From positions 5,952,001-6,016,000 of the forward strand of contig NC_071328.1 of NCBI RefSeq assembly GCF_010183535.1: a stretch of 64,000 nt of DNA. Reading direction: 5' to 3'. Made by a program: the position numbers and the translations under genes. This DNA is from Caenorhabditis remanei. Lineage: Eukaryota > Nematoda > Chromadorea > Rhabditida > Rhabditidae. Positions 38,322-48,614 of the stretch are shown here, piece after piece. A model generated the notes under the pieces. The model did no database searches, was not told where the DNA came from, and saw only the letters and a list, made by a program, of their open reading frames with translations. Every line of letters begins with the position of its first letter. Position 1 is the first letter of the stretch.

Positions 38322-39588
38322 GTCTATAAAACAATATGTTAATTTAATGTGATCATTTATTAACAGAAATTCGATGAAAAAACAGAGAAAACACAAGAAA
38401 AATACGGAAAACTGAAACAAACAGTAGCAGGTCTTTTTCAAACGAAACGGTTTTTTGTTCGTAGAATCTGGTGTATTGTGTGCAAACACCGTTGCCTACC
38501 GTAGTCAGCCTCAATTTTATTTTTCTGCTGATCAATTTTTCAATTTTTTCAGTAAATTTTCAGTTTTCATTGTTTTTCGTAGTTTTTGTGAAATTAATAG
38601 CATTTTGTGTAATTAAATTTTTATATGTTCCGCTCTTATCTGCTGTCATTGTTGCTATATCTTTTTACAACACCTCCATCAAGCTAGCTCAGTTTCAAAT
38701 AAAAAGTAAGGTTTTCCGACTTCAACACTTGCTTCGTTTGAATAGAAAAAAAAAACTCTGAAGTGTTTTCGAACTTTCTTTTTAAAATTATGCTCGCTCT
38801 CATCAGTAGTAGTAATTATTATTCCAGTTTCTTGTACTCATCATCAAGTGGAACACTAATATTCAAAAACTTAAACCCCTTTTCCGGAAACATAGAAAGT
38901 TATTCGAAATGAGAAAAATTTCAGCTTTCGACCAACTTGTTGCCTTCCTGTTTTTGAGCTAAATCCCTTTCCCCTCTAACCTTGAATTTTGCTTTCCCAT
39001 ACGAAATATGTGACATTAAAGCTCAAATTAATTGGCTTCGTTCATTCCTCTCCTCCATGATCTTTTTCTCCTTGTTTTCTAATAAGCTTTGTTATTCTAA
39101 TTCACCCCAACAGAATTCTTCTCTCACGGAAGCTGATTGGCTCAACTACGAAACTCCGCCCATTTTTTCGCCCCGTATTGGCTTTCTGCCCTTTTTCAGT
39201 ATTCTCATCTTCTTCTTCTTCGTCTTCTCGTCGTAGTCGTCGTCATCGTCCCCCTCTCCACCAACCCCATGAAAAAGAGGGCGCTCGTGTAAATGTATGC
39301 GCCAGAGAGTGTGGTGTGTGCCAATCGAAACAGGGACAACAGCAGCATGCCGCTTTTCTTTTCTGTTTTGAACTCTCTTGTTGAAGCACACTCTCTCGTC
39401 CCCACTTTCACCGCCGCCGTCGGTTCTATCGATTGTTCCGACGACGAAGCGAGCAAAAGAGAGCATAGACGAGGAGCTGGCAGGGTCCCAGAGAGTCTTC
39501 ATTCTCCTTATTTTGCTTCTTTTATATAACGTCTCTCTTTCTCTATCTTCAATTTCCCATTATTTCCTGCCCGTTTTTTCAGAGAATA
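38322..39588. promoter_or_regulatory. Divergent upstream region, hrpf-1 and gpc-2
   Basis: 1.27 kb between opposite ATGs. The 39.1-39.5 kb part is GC-richer with pyrimidine tracts (CTTCTTCTTCTTCGTC) and a CTCCGCCCA motif, likely the gpc-2 promoter. Open frames here run through low-complexity sequence and are not supported. A TTTTTTCAG acceptor ends at 39582, six bases before the gpc-2 ATG. Confidence 0.5.
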
Positions 39589-40168
39589 ATGGACAAGTCT
39601 GACATGCAACGAACTGTTGACTCTCTCCGTAGCCAGCTCAACATCGAGCGGACTCCAATCACCATTTCGGCCGCTGAGTAAGTCGAAGTTTGAATGAGTG
39701 AAATTTCTTCAAAGCGTCCTGTTATTTATTGAACTAGTCTGAATCAGTTTTGTACGGAACGAGCCAAAACACGAATTACCTGGTACTGACTTGCTAGTGG
39801 AGCTCTAACAGTTGTCTAACTTTTGTAACGGAATAGTAATCACTGTGAGAGGTGTTAATAAGTGATACATATTGAGTTGTAAAGAGATCTCCATTGAGCT
39901 ATACAAACGTGATCTGATGCTGAATTCGCAATCTGAAAATCAGAACATGGAAAAATTTTCAAAATGGGCTTCGTTTAGTGATCTGATTTAATTTTTCTCG
40001 TAATCGCGTATAAAAATGCTTCAAGCTGTTGTATCATTTTTTCCTGTTCCTAATCCATCGTTTTACAGGCTCCGTCGTTTCACCGAAAGCCAGGAAGACC
40101 CACTCGTCAACCCAATCGACAAGAAAGTCAACCCATGGGCCGAGAAGAGCAAGTGCAGCATGCTCTAA
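39589..40168 (+). CDS. gpc-2: Heterotrimeric G protein gamma subunit
   Basis: Exons 39589-39677 and 40069-40168; 62 residues, the normal size. MDKSDMQRTVDSLRSQL starts the N-terminal coiled-coil helix. The conserved NP segment follows (EDPLVNPIDKKVNPW), then KCSML. The CaaX box CSML ends in Leu, predicting geranylgeranylation. The gamma subunit pairs permanently with G-beta at the plasma membrane. In C. elegans gpc-2 is the broadly required gamma, acting in early embryonic spindle orientation. An AATAAATGA signal lies near 40372. Confidence 0.96.
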
Positions 40169-40440
40169 ACTATTCTCTCTAAACTATACTCTTCTCTTTT
40201 AAAATCATCGCTTTCTCACTTCAGTCATCATCCATAATACTAATTTTCTCTCGCGATTTTTACTATTTATATTCTCAAACCTATTCAGTCTCATCTCACA
40301 TCCCCCAATCTTTTTGTCGGCGAATTTCAAATTTTTTGTAACATGAATTAAAAGCAAAAGTATAACTTGTGAATAAATGAACGACGCTATTTACACAAAT
40401 TCTTCAATTTATTATACAGAATGAGATCGAAATTGGAGGA

Positions 40441-41754
40441 TTACAACTCGTCATGGGAATATGGATGAAGATGGTCAGCTTCTTGAGCAGCTTCGGTTTT
40501 TGCGAAAAGTGCATGGTGCTTCACAATTTCATCAGACGATAATTTTCCGTCTTTATCGTCGTCTGAATTCTGGAGAAGACTTTCAGCTTCGTAGGAACCG
40601 GCCGTGGTTCCGTCGACAAGAAGCCACGCTGTCAGCTCATCACCAGACAGTTTTCCGTCCTTGTTCTTATCGTAGACAGTGTGGAATCTGGAATTTTCGA
40701 AAAAAAAATTAGAAGACTATGGTTTAACTTGTTTCACTATTAAGAGGAATTGCTCTCTACTTCCGAAACCCGGAGTAATATTGCAGTAATAAGATATAAT
40801 TTGAAAAATGCAACAACCTGTGATTGAAGAAAGTTGTTTTCTATTCGAATTTTCGAGTTGGTGTGATAATTTTCGACTTTTTCGTAGTTTCAAGGTTTCC
40901 CAATCTGCTCAGAAACAGATTTTCAACACACAACTAACCTTTCCACTTCAACATTATACCATTCACTTCCTCTCTGATCATCCAATTCTCCCAAAAACTC
41001 TTTCTCATCAATTGCTCCATCTCCATTTTGATCTTTCTCAAGGAGAGTAACTGCGATGAGAACCGGATGCATATGTGGATGATGTTCTGGGTTCAAAAAG
41101 CTTGCGAGCTCTTGCATATCCAGCTTTCCATCCTCGTTTTGATCGGCTTCTGAAATAATTCAACTCTCTTTTTGCATCGATTTGTACTGAAACTTACGTT
41201 TGAAATACAATTTATCTTGGGCAATCAGTGTTTCTTCTTCCTTATTATGCAACTCTTCCTCTGGGAACGAGTCTCTCAAATATTCCTCCCAAGACACCTG
41301 AAAAACAAGTTTGAGCAGACATCACAGCTACCCTTCACTCACGAATCCATCTGCATTTTCATCCAATTCACTCATTCTCTCCACTGCTTCCCTATCAACA
41401 GTTTTCTGATATGACTCGGAAACCCATGCCAGAAGTTCATTCTTATCTGTAAATCATCGAGTTTTTGTTTACTTTTTCTTAACAAGGCCTCACTGACCAA
41501 CGAAACCGTCCTTGTTGGTGTCCAATGCTTTTGCGAATTTCTCCACACTTTCCTGTCCGGATTTCAAATTTAATTTCTGTTGAGCTGCTGGCTTATGACG
41601 GTCTTGTGGGGAGACTGAACCGTCCGTCTGAAAATTATAAGTCATTTTATACAGTATTCTTGCTGGAACAACTAACAACCCGTTCTTTTTCCGCAGAAAT
41701 CGATATGACAATGAATTGAATTAGAAGAAAGCTATAACCAATTTTGAGTAGCAT
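40441..41754 (-). CDS. CREC-family six-EF-hand ER protein (calumenin/reticulocalbin-like)
   Basis: ATG at 41754. Exons (complement) 41680-41754, 41498-41627, 41343-41446, 41198-41297, 40939-41149, 40441-40687; about 288 residues. A signal peptide (MLLKIGYSFLLIQFIVISIS) is followed by six EF-hand loops: DTNKDGFVDKNE, DENADGFVSWEE, DQNEDGKLDMQE, DQNGDGAIDEKE, DKNKDGKLSGDE and DDDKDGKLSSDE. The chain ends in HDEL, an ER-retrieval signal. Six EF-hands plus an HDEL/HDEF end define the CREC family; HDEL is the reticulocalbin form. Low-affinity calcium binding and chaperone support in the secretory pathway are known for the family. The first donor (GTTGTT) is weak, so the exon 1 end is the least certain point. 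Start codons of this gene and the PSMG4-like gene are 254 bases apart, head to head. Confidence 0.92.
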
Positions 41755-42008
41755 TTTTATCACTTCTGAAAAAAATAATAATTGGAAATTGTGACATAAA
41801 AAATTCTAGCGCTCAGGAAAGAGACTGTATTCTCTGTTTTTCACCAAAAAAGGATGACCGAGTCAAAATGGCCTATTTTTCGCACCTTCGCGCGGCCATG
41901 TACTCCTCGCAGACAAAAATTAATTTATTTTATTTCAGTTTCCCATATTTATACGTGGCTCTTTTCAAGCGGAATCTCGAAATATTGTTCCATAAGACAA
42001 TTTCAGAC

Positions 42009-42710
42009 ATGGTCAAGTCGACACCAATTCAACGATTCGAGTTCGCCGAGAAAATTTGTAATCGAGATCTTCGTGGTTACGTTTTGTATTCGACGGAGAG
42101 TGCATGGATTTGGGTTGGGGAGAGGTATGAGATTTCTGACCGGCTGTAGCAGCAGTTTTTAGTGATTAATCGCTTGAAAAGAAAGATCGATAGAAAAACT
42201 GTGAAATTCAAAAATAGACATTTTCAGTAAAATCGAGTCGATCGGCCTCGCCCATTTTCCAAACTTCACAATGCTCGTTGATGGAGAGAACACGCAACGA
42301 GAATTCATCAAATCGATCACGCTCCGACTCACGAAAACTTCAAGATTCACACAGGTTATTTATTTTTTAAATTTGTCGAAATTGGTCTCTTTTCTGGCCT
42401 TTTTAAAAACTTTTTAATGTGTCAACTACCGTAAAACCTGTGATAGACCGTCTTATTTTAAGACTTTTGTTAGGTTGATCTAATTCCAATGTCAAAACGA
42501 ATAGGTAGTAATTTTCATATATTAGCAGGTTCTGCCGCTCTATCACAGGTTCTATGATAATTTATTTTTCCAATCAGTTCAAAACAACAAATTATGCAAA
42601 GCTTCCAGGTATTCTTCACGACGGACATCGAATGTGAGGAGGGAATGTTCTGGAAAGTGCTAAACGATAATATGCTGGAGAAACTAAATGCTCTTCATTC
42701 CAATCAATAG
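42009..42710 (+). CDS. Proteasome assembly chaperone 4 (PSMG4)-like
   Basis: Exons 42009-42124, 42228-42354, 42609-42710; 114 residues against 123 in human PSMG4. The ATG is two bases after an AATTTCAG acceptor. The pattern follows PSMG4: a strand with ESAWIWVGER (human DSLFLWVG), a middle LAHFPNFTMLV segment, a helix with LRLTKTSRFTQVFFTTDIE (human ARKTNKQVFVSYNL), and a C-terminal helix with MFWKVLNDNMLEKLNAL. With PSMG3 it forms a dimer that guides alpha-ring assembly of the 20S proteasome in the cytosol. Identity is modest, so the call rests on order, length and motif spacing. An AAAATAAACA signal lies at about 42786. Confidence 0.7.
42429..42556. repeat. CCGTAAAACCTGT foldback repeat, copy 1
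   Basis: In intron 2 of the PSMG4-like gene, ACCGTAAAACCTGTGATAGA at the left is mirrored by TCTATCACAGGTTCTAT at the right. A related copy with the same ends is at 47979-48198. Confidence 0.65.
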
Positions 42711-43544
42711 ACTTCAAATTTTCTGTGTTTTTGTTGTTTTTCTGGAATTTGATTGCACGGGTCTTTTTCTATTTCTATTTATTCAAAATAAACATTCTTT
42801 CTTTAAATGTTTCAAGTGATGTCTGATCTACTAGCATAAAACTCAAACGTTTGGATCACATCTGAAATAACGGTCACTAATTACAAAGATGTAAAATTAG
42901 AGTTTTCCAGAAAGAAACACTTAAAATCGTCGGACTAATTTTTGTTATTGATTTTGAAATCTATAGTGGAATGGAAATAAATAGTTTTCAGTATACTCCG
43001 AACTGAAAGGAAAGTCTGTCTGTGTGTCTTTCCATCTCGGTAATACAGATTTCGCAGTGTCAGTTTCGAATACAATCAAACTATATTCTTCTACGCAATA
43101 TAAATACTGAAATAACACAATCATCCACTGACATTTTTCGGACTGTGGATCCAATGAGCAGATACATTCTGATAGAATGGAAGGTCTTTTACATCGTTTT
43201 TGATGTTTGAAGAGTCCAATTGAAGGGATATACATTCACATTTGGCTGGAAAAATCAGTGCAATATAAGTAGTGGGCATACTTTTTATGTAGTACTACAC
43301 AGTCTTCACAACTAGACAACTTTCAGCTATTGAAGCAAAAAAATAAAAATAGAAAAAAGATCCAATTTAGTTGAAACACAAGTTTAAACGTAGTTGTGAG
43401 TCCCTTTAGAAGATATTCAGATATGATATTGGTTTAAAAGGGAACATTTGAAAGGTACATGAAAATAATCTCAATTTTTATTGACATTTCAGGATCCTTG
43501 ATCACGTGGCTACCGACCTAATTGCTTTCTGATACCCTCGTTGT
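42711..43544. other. Intergenic, 3' of the PSMG4-like gene
   Basis: About 830 bases with no supportable gene. Near 43204-43250 a stretch (TTTGAAGAGTCCAAT...CACATTTGGCTGGAA) recurs near 45076-45120. This shows that flanking DNA was copied along with the lectin genes. Confidence 0.55.
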
Positions 43545-43716
43545 CCCTTTCCTATTCCAATTGATTCTGAGAGTGATTGAGAACTTATGTTTTCTGAATT
43601 CTGACAGTTTGTTGGCCCTTCTTGAAACAAGTGGTCTATGCTCACTCTATTCTTTTTCTGCAAATGAACTGAAGTTGCTGAACGTTATGAGAACGTAGGA
43701 GGATACTGGGAGGCTT
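43545..43716 (+). pseudogene. Decayed first exon of a CW/C-type lectin gene
   Basis: The text resembles exon 1 of the downstream lectin genes: CCTATTCCAATTGATTCTGA, then TTCTGAATTCTGACAGTTTG, then a TCTATTCTTTTTCTGC segment and GAGGATACTGGGAGGC. It has indels and no open frame or start. The CW-domain exons at 43826 and 45419 contain the same words in the same order. It is a relic of a fourth array member. No matching lectin-domain exons remain beside it. Confidence 0.75.
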
Positions 43717-43825
43717 GTTGTAAGAAACACAGATAAAATTCCATAACGACGGCTACTAAGAAACTTTATATGAAGCCATTTCGCTCTTATTCTCTTGAAA
43801 TATTTCTTGTTTCTTATTCCAAGAA

Positions 43826-44829
43826 ATGAACTCCAGAATTTTCATTCTATGCATTTTCCTTCCCCATGTGATACCAGTTACGAAACTGATCAAAATTTAT
43901 GGAGAAGTTGAATCTGGTCCCATTCCCATTCCAATTGATTCTGGAACTGGCTGTGTAAACTCATGTTATATGGATTCTGACTGTTTACTAGCAAATGATG
44001 CGAATGGTCAATGTTCTCTTTATTCGTTTTCTGCTACAACAACTGAACTGAAAGTGATGAGATCGTGGGAGGATACCGGAAGCCTAGTGTACTTCAAGGT
44101 AAGATCAATATAGGATTACAGTATTCCATTTTGAAGCAAAGCGGTTCTCAGGTGTCATTATTGGAATGCCCTTCATCTTTCAATGATGTTGGTCTAACAT
44201 TTACTTCTGAAACGGGAGAAAGGTATAATTGGAAGAAAACAGAATACGGATTCAGCTTCGCAAGATGTCGTGATGGCTGGAAAGAATTTGATCGATCCAG
44301 TGGTGTGTCGGTTTGTATGATGGCTGTCAGCATACCTGGAAGTGTGAACAAGACTCTTGCACAAGAAAAATGTGAGAGTTTGAATTCAACGTTGATTGGA
44401 TTGGAAACAGAAGAAGAAGCACAATGGATGTTTGGTGAGAAATAAGGTTTATCAATGCTTCTAATTTTCATTGCAGGTGAGATGAAAAGACTGAAGGCAG
44501 GCGGCAGGTACTGGCTTGCCGGAGAGCGTATCACCAATTCAGGTATTTATGGTTGCACTTCCACTGATTTCAATGTAAATTGGGGGGATGATGGAATGAC
44601 AACCGGAAATGATATCATGAAACATCCGACGATTGCAGATCTAAGCTGTTTGGACAAAAAAACCGTACGGGTGAATTACGTTTACCAAAATGCAGTTTGA
44701 CGAGATATATCTCATTTCAGAAAGGCTGAAAACTGTTTCACAATGAATTATGGAAGTAAATCGTTTCTTAACGATGTTACGTGTAACTATAACAAAGTGA
44801 ATGGTGCCATGTGTGGTTACAAGTTGTAA
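43826..44829 (+). CDS. Secreted CW-domain plus C-type lectin protein, copy A (3' frame uncertain)
   Basis: Exons 43826-44098, 44152-44434, 44477-44676 and 44721 or 44725-44829. A signal peptide (MNSRIFILCIFLPHVIPVTK) precedes a CW/PAN-like domain with paired cysteines (GCVNSCYMDSDCLLAND, GQCSLYSFSA). A C-type lectin domain follows: CRDGWKEFDRSSG, the WLAGERI strand and a C-terminal CGYKL. Carbohydrate-binding EPN/QPD motifs are not evident. Such nematode lectins are secreted and often implicated in immunity; that is by family. Compared with copy B there is one extra base in CCGTACGGG just before the exon 3 donor. With the standard acceptor at 44720 this leads to a stop after a few codons. An AG four bases further on (44724) would restore the frame (…RAENCF). 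A polyadenylation signal lies near 44863. Confidence 0.75.
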
Positions 44830-45418
44830 TATCACATTGTCTTACTTTTTTTAGTTTCAGTTTGAATAAACTTCCTCAGACAAAAAACTAGAGAGTTGAA
44901 TAATCTTCTATAACAGTGATCAGGACGCAGATTGAGTTTTGAAAGCAGTCGTTTTCGTTTTTCCAAAAACCAAAAACTTTCGATTTTCATTCAAGCAAAT
45001 TCTCTTCCGGATATTCATAAATGGGTGTTGGTATCGACTGCAAGGAGACCTGCTACACAAAATGGTTTAGAATGTTTGAAGAGTCCAATGCAAAGGATAA
45101 ACATTAACATTTGGCTGGAATATTACCCGTGTGTCGAGTGACGATTCGGTCAGAAGATAGGTAACAAATAACAATTTCAGGTCTTCGTACCTGTCTAGTC
45201 CGTTTCTCCCTTTTTTGAACCAAGAATACATTTGGACAAATTGGACAATACTGTGCTCTCTCTTTCTTCGAAATCTTCAAGAGACTTATTGAAAGAAAGA
45301 CAGATAAATAAAACTGAAGAGTTCAGACAACATCCATAACGACGGCTACTAAGAAAATTTATATGAAGCCATTTCGCTCTTATTCTCTCAAAACATTTCT
45401 TGTTTCTTATTCAAAGGA

Positions 45419-46424
45419 ATGAACTCCAGAATTGTCATTCTCTGCCTTTTACTTCCCCATGTGATGCCAGTTACGAAACTGATCAAAATATATGGAAAAG
45501 TTGAGTCAGGTCCCATTCCCACGCCAATTGATTCTGAAACTGACTGTGTAAATTCATGTTATATGGATTCTGACTGTTTACTAGCAAATGATGCGAATGG
45601 TCAATGTTCTCTTTATTCGTTTTCTGCTACAACAACTGAACTGAAAGTGATGAGATCGTGGGAGGATACCGGAAGCCTAGTGTACTTCAAGGTAAGATCA
45701 ATATAGGATTACAGTATTCCATTTTGAAGCAAAGCGGTTCTCAGGTGTCATTATTGGAATGCCCTTCATCTTTCAATGATGTTGGTCTAACATTTACTTC
45801 TGAAACGGGAGAAAGGTATAATTGGAAGAAAACAGAATACGGATTCAGCTTCGCAAGATGTCGTGATGGCTGGAAAGAATTTGATCGATCCAGTGGTGTG
45901 TCGGTTTGTATGATGGCTGTCAGCATCCCTGAATATGTGAGCAAGACTCTTGCACAAGAAAAATGTGAGAGTTTGAATTCAACGTTGATTGGATTGGAAA
46001 CAGAAGAGGAAGCAGAATGGATGCTAGGTGAAAAATAAGGGTTTTCAACGTTTCTAATTTTGATTGCAGATGAGATCATAAGACTGGGTAATAGCAAAAG
46101 GTACTGGCTTGCCGGAGAGCGTATCACCAACTCGGGTATTTTTAATTGCACTTCCACTGACTTCAATGTTAATTGGGATGATGATGGAATGACAACTGGA
46201 AGTAATATTATGAATAATCCGAAGATCGCAGGTCTCAGCTGTATGGACAAACAAACGAAAGGGTGAATTACGCTTACCATAATACTGTTTGACAAGATAT
46301 TTCTCATTTCAGCAATACTGAAAACTGTTTTACAATCAATTATGGAGTTTCATTGTCTCTTAATGATGTTGGATGTACCTATAGCAGAGTGAATGGTGCC
46401 ATGTGTGGTTACAAGTTGTATTAA
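45419..46424 (+). CDS. Secreted CW-domain plus C-type lectin protein, copy B
   Basis: Exons 45419-45691, 45745-46027, 46070-46262, 46313-46424; 286 residues, intact. The layout is the same as copy A: signal peptide, CW domain with DCVNSCYMDSDCLLAND, C-type lectin domain with RYWLAGERITNSG, CTSTDFNVNWDDDGM and a final CGYKLY. Exon 1, intron 1 and exon 2 are almost identical to copy A, including the 53-base intron. Exon 3 has diverged more. The upstream 85 bases (CCATAACGACGGCTACTAAG onward) are shared with copy A, so both probably have the same promoter. A TTGAATAAACTTCC polyadenylation region follows. Confidence 0.88.
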
Positions 46425-46699
46425 TATCCCATTGTTTTACTTTTTTTTTAAGTTTCAGTTTGAATAAACTTCCTCAATGAAATTAAACTTATATTAAACT
46501 CAGAATTGTAACTTGATTTGAATTTTTCCTCTTTGAAATTCTCAAAAGTTCCCCAGTTTTTCTTTGAAAAAAAGGCACACAAAAAACTAGAGAATGTTCA
46601 GACATCTCCCATAACAACGATTACAACGAGGATTTCGATGAGTAGTTGCTCTTCTGGTTTTCAAAAAACTTTTTTTTTTCTTTTTACTTATTCGAACAA

Positions 46700-47704
46700 A
46701 TGTTTCTCCGAGTATTCATATTCTATCACTTGATTTTTGAAGTTCTTTCAATCACAAAAATCATCAGTATTAATGGAGAAGTTGAATCTGGTCCCGTTCC
46801 AACTTCAGTTGATTCTGATACTGATTGTCCGACTTCCTGTTATTTTAATTCTGATTGCATGTTGGCAAGTCTAGCTACAAGTGGTCAATGCTTTCTCTAC
46901 TTATTTTCTGCTCTAACAACTGGACTGAAAATAGCCAAATCAACTGAAACAACTGAAAGTATTGTGTATTTCAAGGTGAGTTCGACAAGGATAATTTTTC
47001 AATTAAAAAAAGTTTCAGGTCACTTCCTCCGATGATACATGTTCTCCAGAACTGAATAATACCAATCTCATATTCGCATCTGAAAATGGATATACTTACA
47101 AATGGGAGTATACAAAAGAAGGATTCAGTTTTCCAAGATGTCGAGACGGCTGGAAACAATTCGATCGATCAAGTGGAGTCTCCGTTTGTATGACAGCTGT
47201 TGGTCTAGGTAACACGAATAAAGTCAATGCACAATCAGCATGTCAGAAGTTGAGTGGAATGTTGATTGGACTGGAAACACAAGTTGAAGCACAGTGGATG
47301 TGGGGTAAGGTGTCAGATAAGTTCAGGAAACTGCGTTATTTATTGATTATTATAGATCAAATAAAAATTCAAAAAGGATATGAAGGTGGAAACTACTGGT
47401 TGGCTGGGGAACGGATAAACAATCCCGGTGCTTCTGGATGTAAGACCACTGATTTCCTCATCAAATGGTCAGATGATGGAATGACAAAAGGAGTTGCAAT
47501 CACAAAGAATACAAATGTTTCAAATCTGAGCTGTACTGATGGGAAGTAGGTCAAGCCTTTCTTATCACAAAGGAGTGTACTCCTGATTTCAGATATAACG
47601 AGGACTGTTTCAATATAATAAATGTACGTGGAGTTACTATTTTGAATGATGTTTTATGTTCTTCTAGCTCAGCTAACGGAGCGATTTGTGGTTATAAATT
47701 GTGA
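46700..47704 (+). CDS. Secreted CW-domain plus C-type lectin protein, copy C (diverged)
   Basis: Exons 46700-46975, 47019-47304, 47356-47545, 47593-47704; about 287 residues. It has the same exon structure and phases as copies A and B. The ATG at 46700 gives MFLRVFIFYHLIFEVLSITK as signal peptide; an upstream in-frame extension is possible but unlikely. The CW domain has DCPTSCYFNSDCMLAS. The lectin domain has CRDGWKQFDRSSGVSVCM, NYWLAGERINNPG and a final CGYKL. It is clearly older than the A/B duplication. Confidence 0.85.
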
Positions 47705-48614
47705 TAGAATCAGTTTTTATAATGGAAATTGTTTGAAATAAATAAAAATGCTCCGACTATCCAATATTCAAATTTAAATTTCAACTGATCAGCTCACAAC
47801 TTTTTGAAAATGAGAAAAGTTCTAGAATTCGTTTTCTGAAGTCTTCAGTAGAATTTGCCATGTTTTAAAGTTTTTTCTGTTTTTTGAATTACCATAATTG
47901 ACGCTCTAACAGACTCATCAACCAAAAAGAAATAGTATTTCGACCATAAAATCTAGTCGCATCGAATTCTGGCTTGAACCGTAAAACCTGTTCTAGAGGC
48001 GCACCCGCTAGCAAAAGTTTTGAGCATCCTATCTCGGCTGTCTTCAAAGATTTGGAAATTGTTTCAACTGAAGAAATATTCTATGAATATTAAGCTATAT
48101 TTTATCACTTAACAGATTTTTAATATTTTCCTTGGAAACCGAGATATACCGCTGCGAACAGGCACCGCTAGGTGCGCCTCTATTACAGGTTTTACGGAAC
48201 AATATATTCTGCATTAAAAAAGAGAAAAACTGCAAGAGAAGACGAAATAACTTTGTGGAACTGATAACTTTTTGTGTATAATTTTTCTGGAAATGTCGGA
48301 GCCCCGCCCAGAAATCTCTGTCAACGTTCCACTTTCCTAATAAGGATTCATTCTGGTTTCTGATTTCTTTAGACACACCCAACCATAGCTCTCAATACTC
48401 CACGAAATATCTCTATCAACAATATATATTTTCAATCTTCAGTCAATTTCCAAAAATATACAAATCCTTTTCATAATTATGAATGAATGGATTGAGCCTA
48501 ATTCAATGTATTCTTTTCCGATGCACCATTTGGGTCCCCTCTTCTTTTTTCTTCCCAGTCCGTGAGAGAATCTTTTGGTTACTTTCCTTTTCTTCTAAAC
48601 CTACTATTCTCAAA
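47705..48614. other. Intergenic between lectin array and TWK gene
   Basis: About 900 bases. It contains the foldback repeat at 47979-48198 and otherwise AT-rich DNA that should include the TWK promoter. An upstream in-frame extension of the TWK reading frame (ATG at 48483) reads as hydrophobic/basic text without support. Confidence 0.55.
47979..48198. repeat. CCGTAAAACCTGT foldback repeat, copy 2
   Basis: ACCGTAAAACCTGTTCTAGAGG then CGCACCCGCTAG at the left, and CGCTAGGTGCGCCTCT then ATTACAGGTTTTACGG at the right. The arms are about 30 bases around a ~160-base core. It has the same ends as the copy at 42429. Confidence 0.8.
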
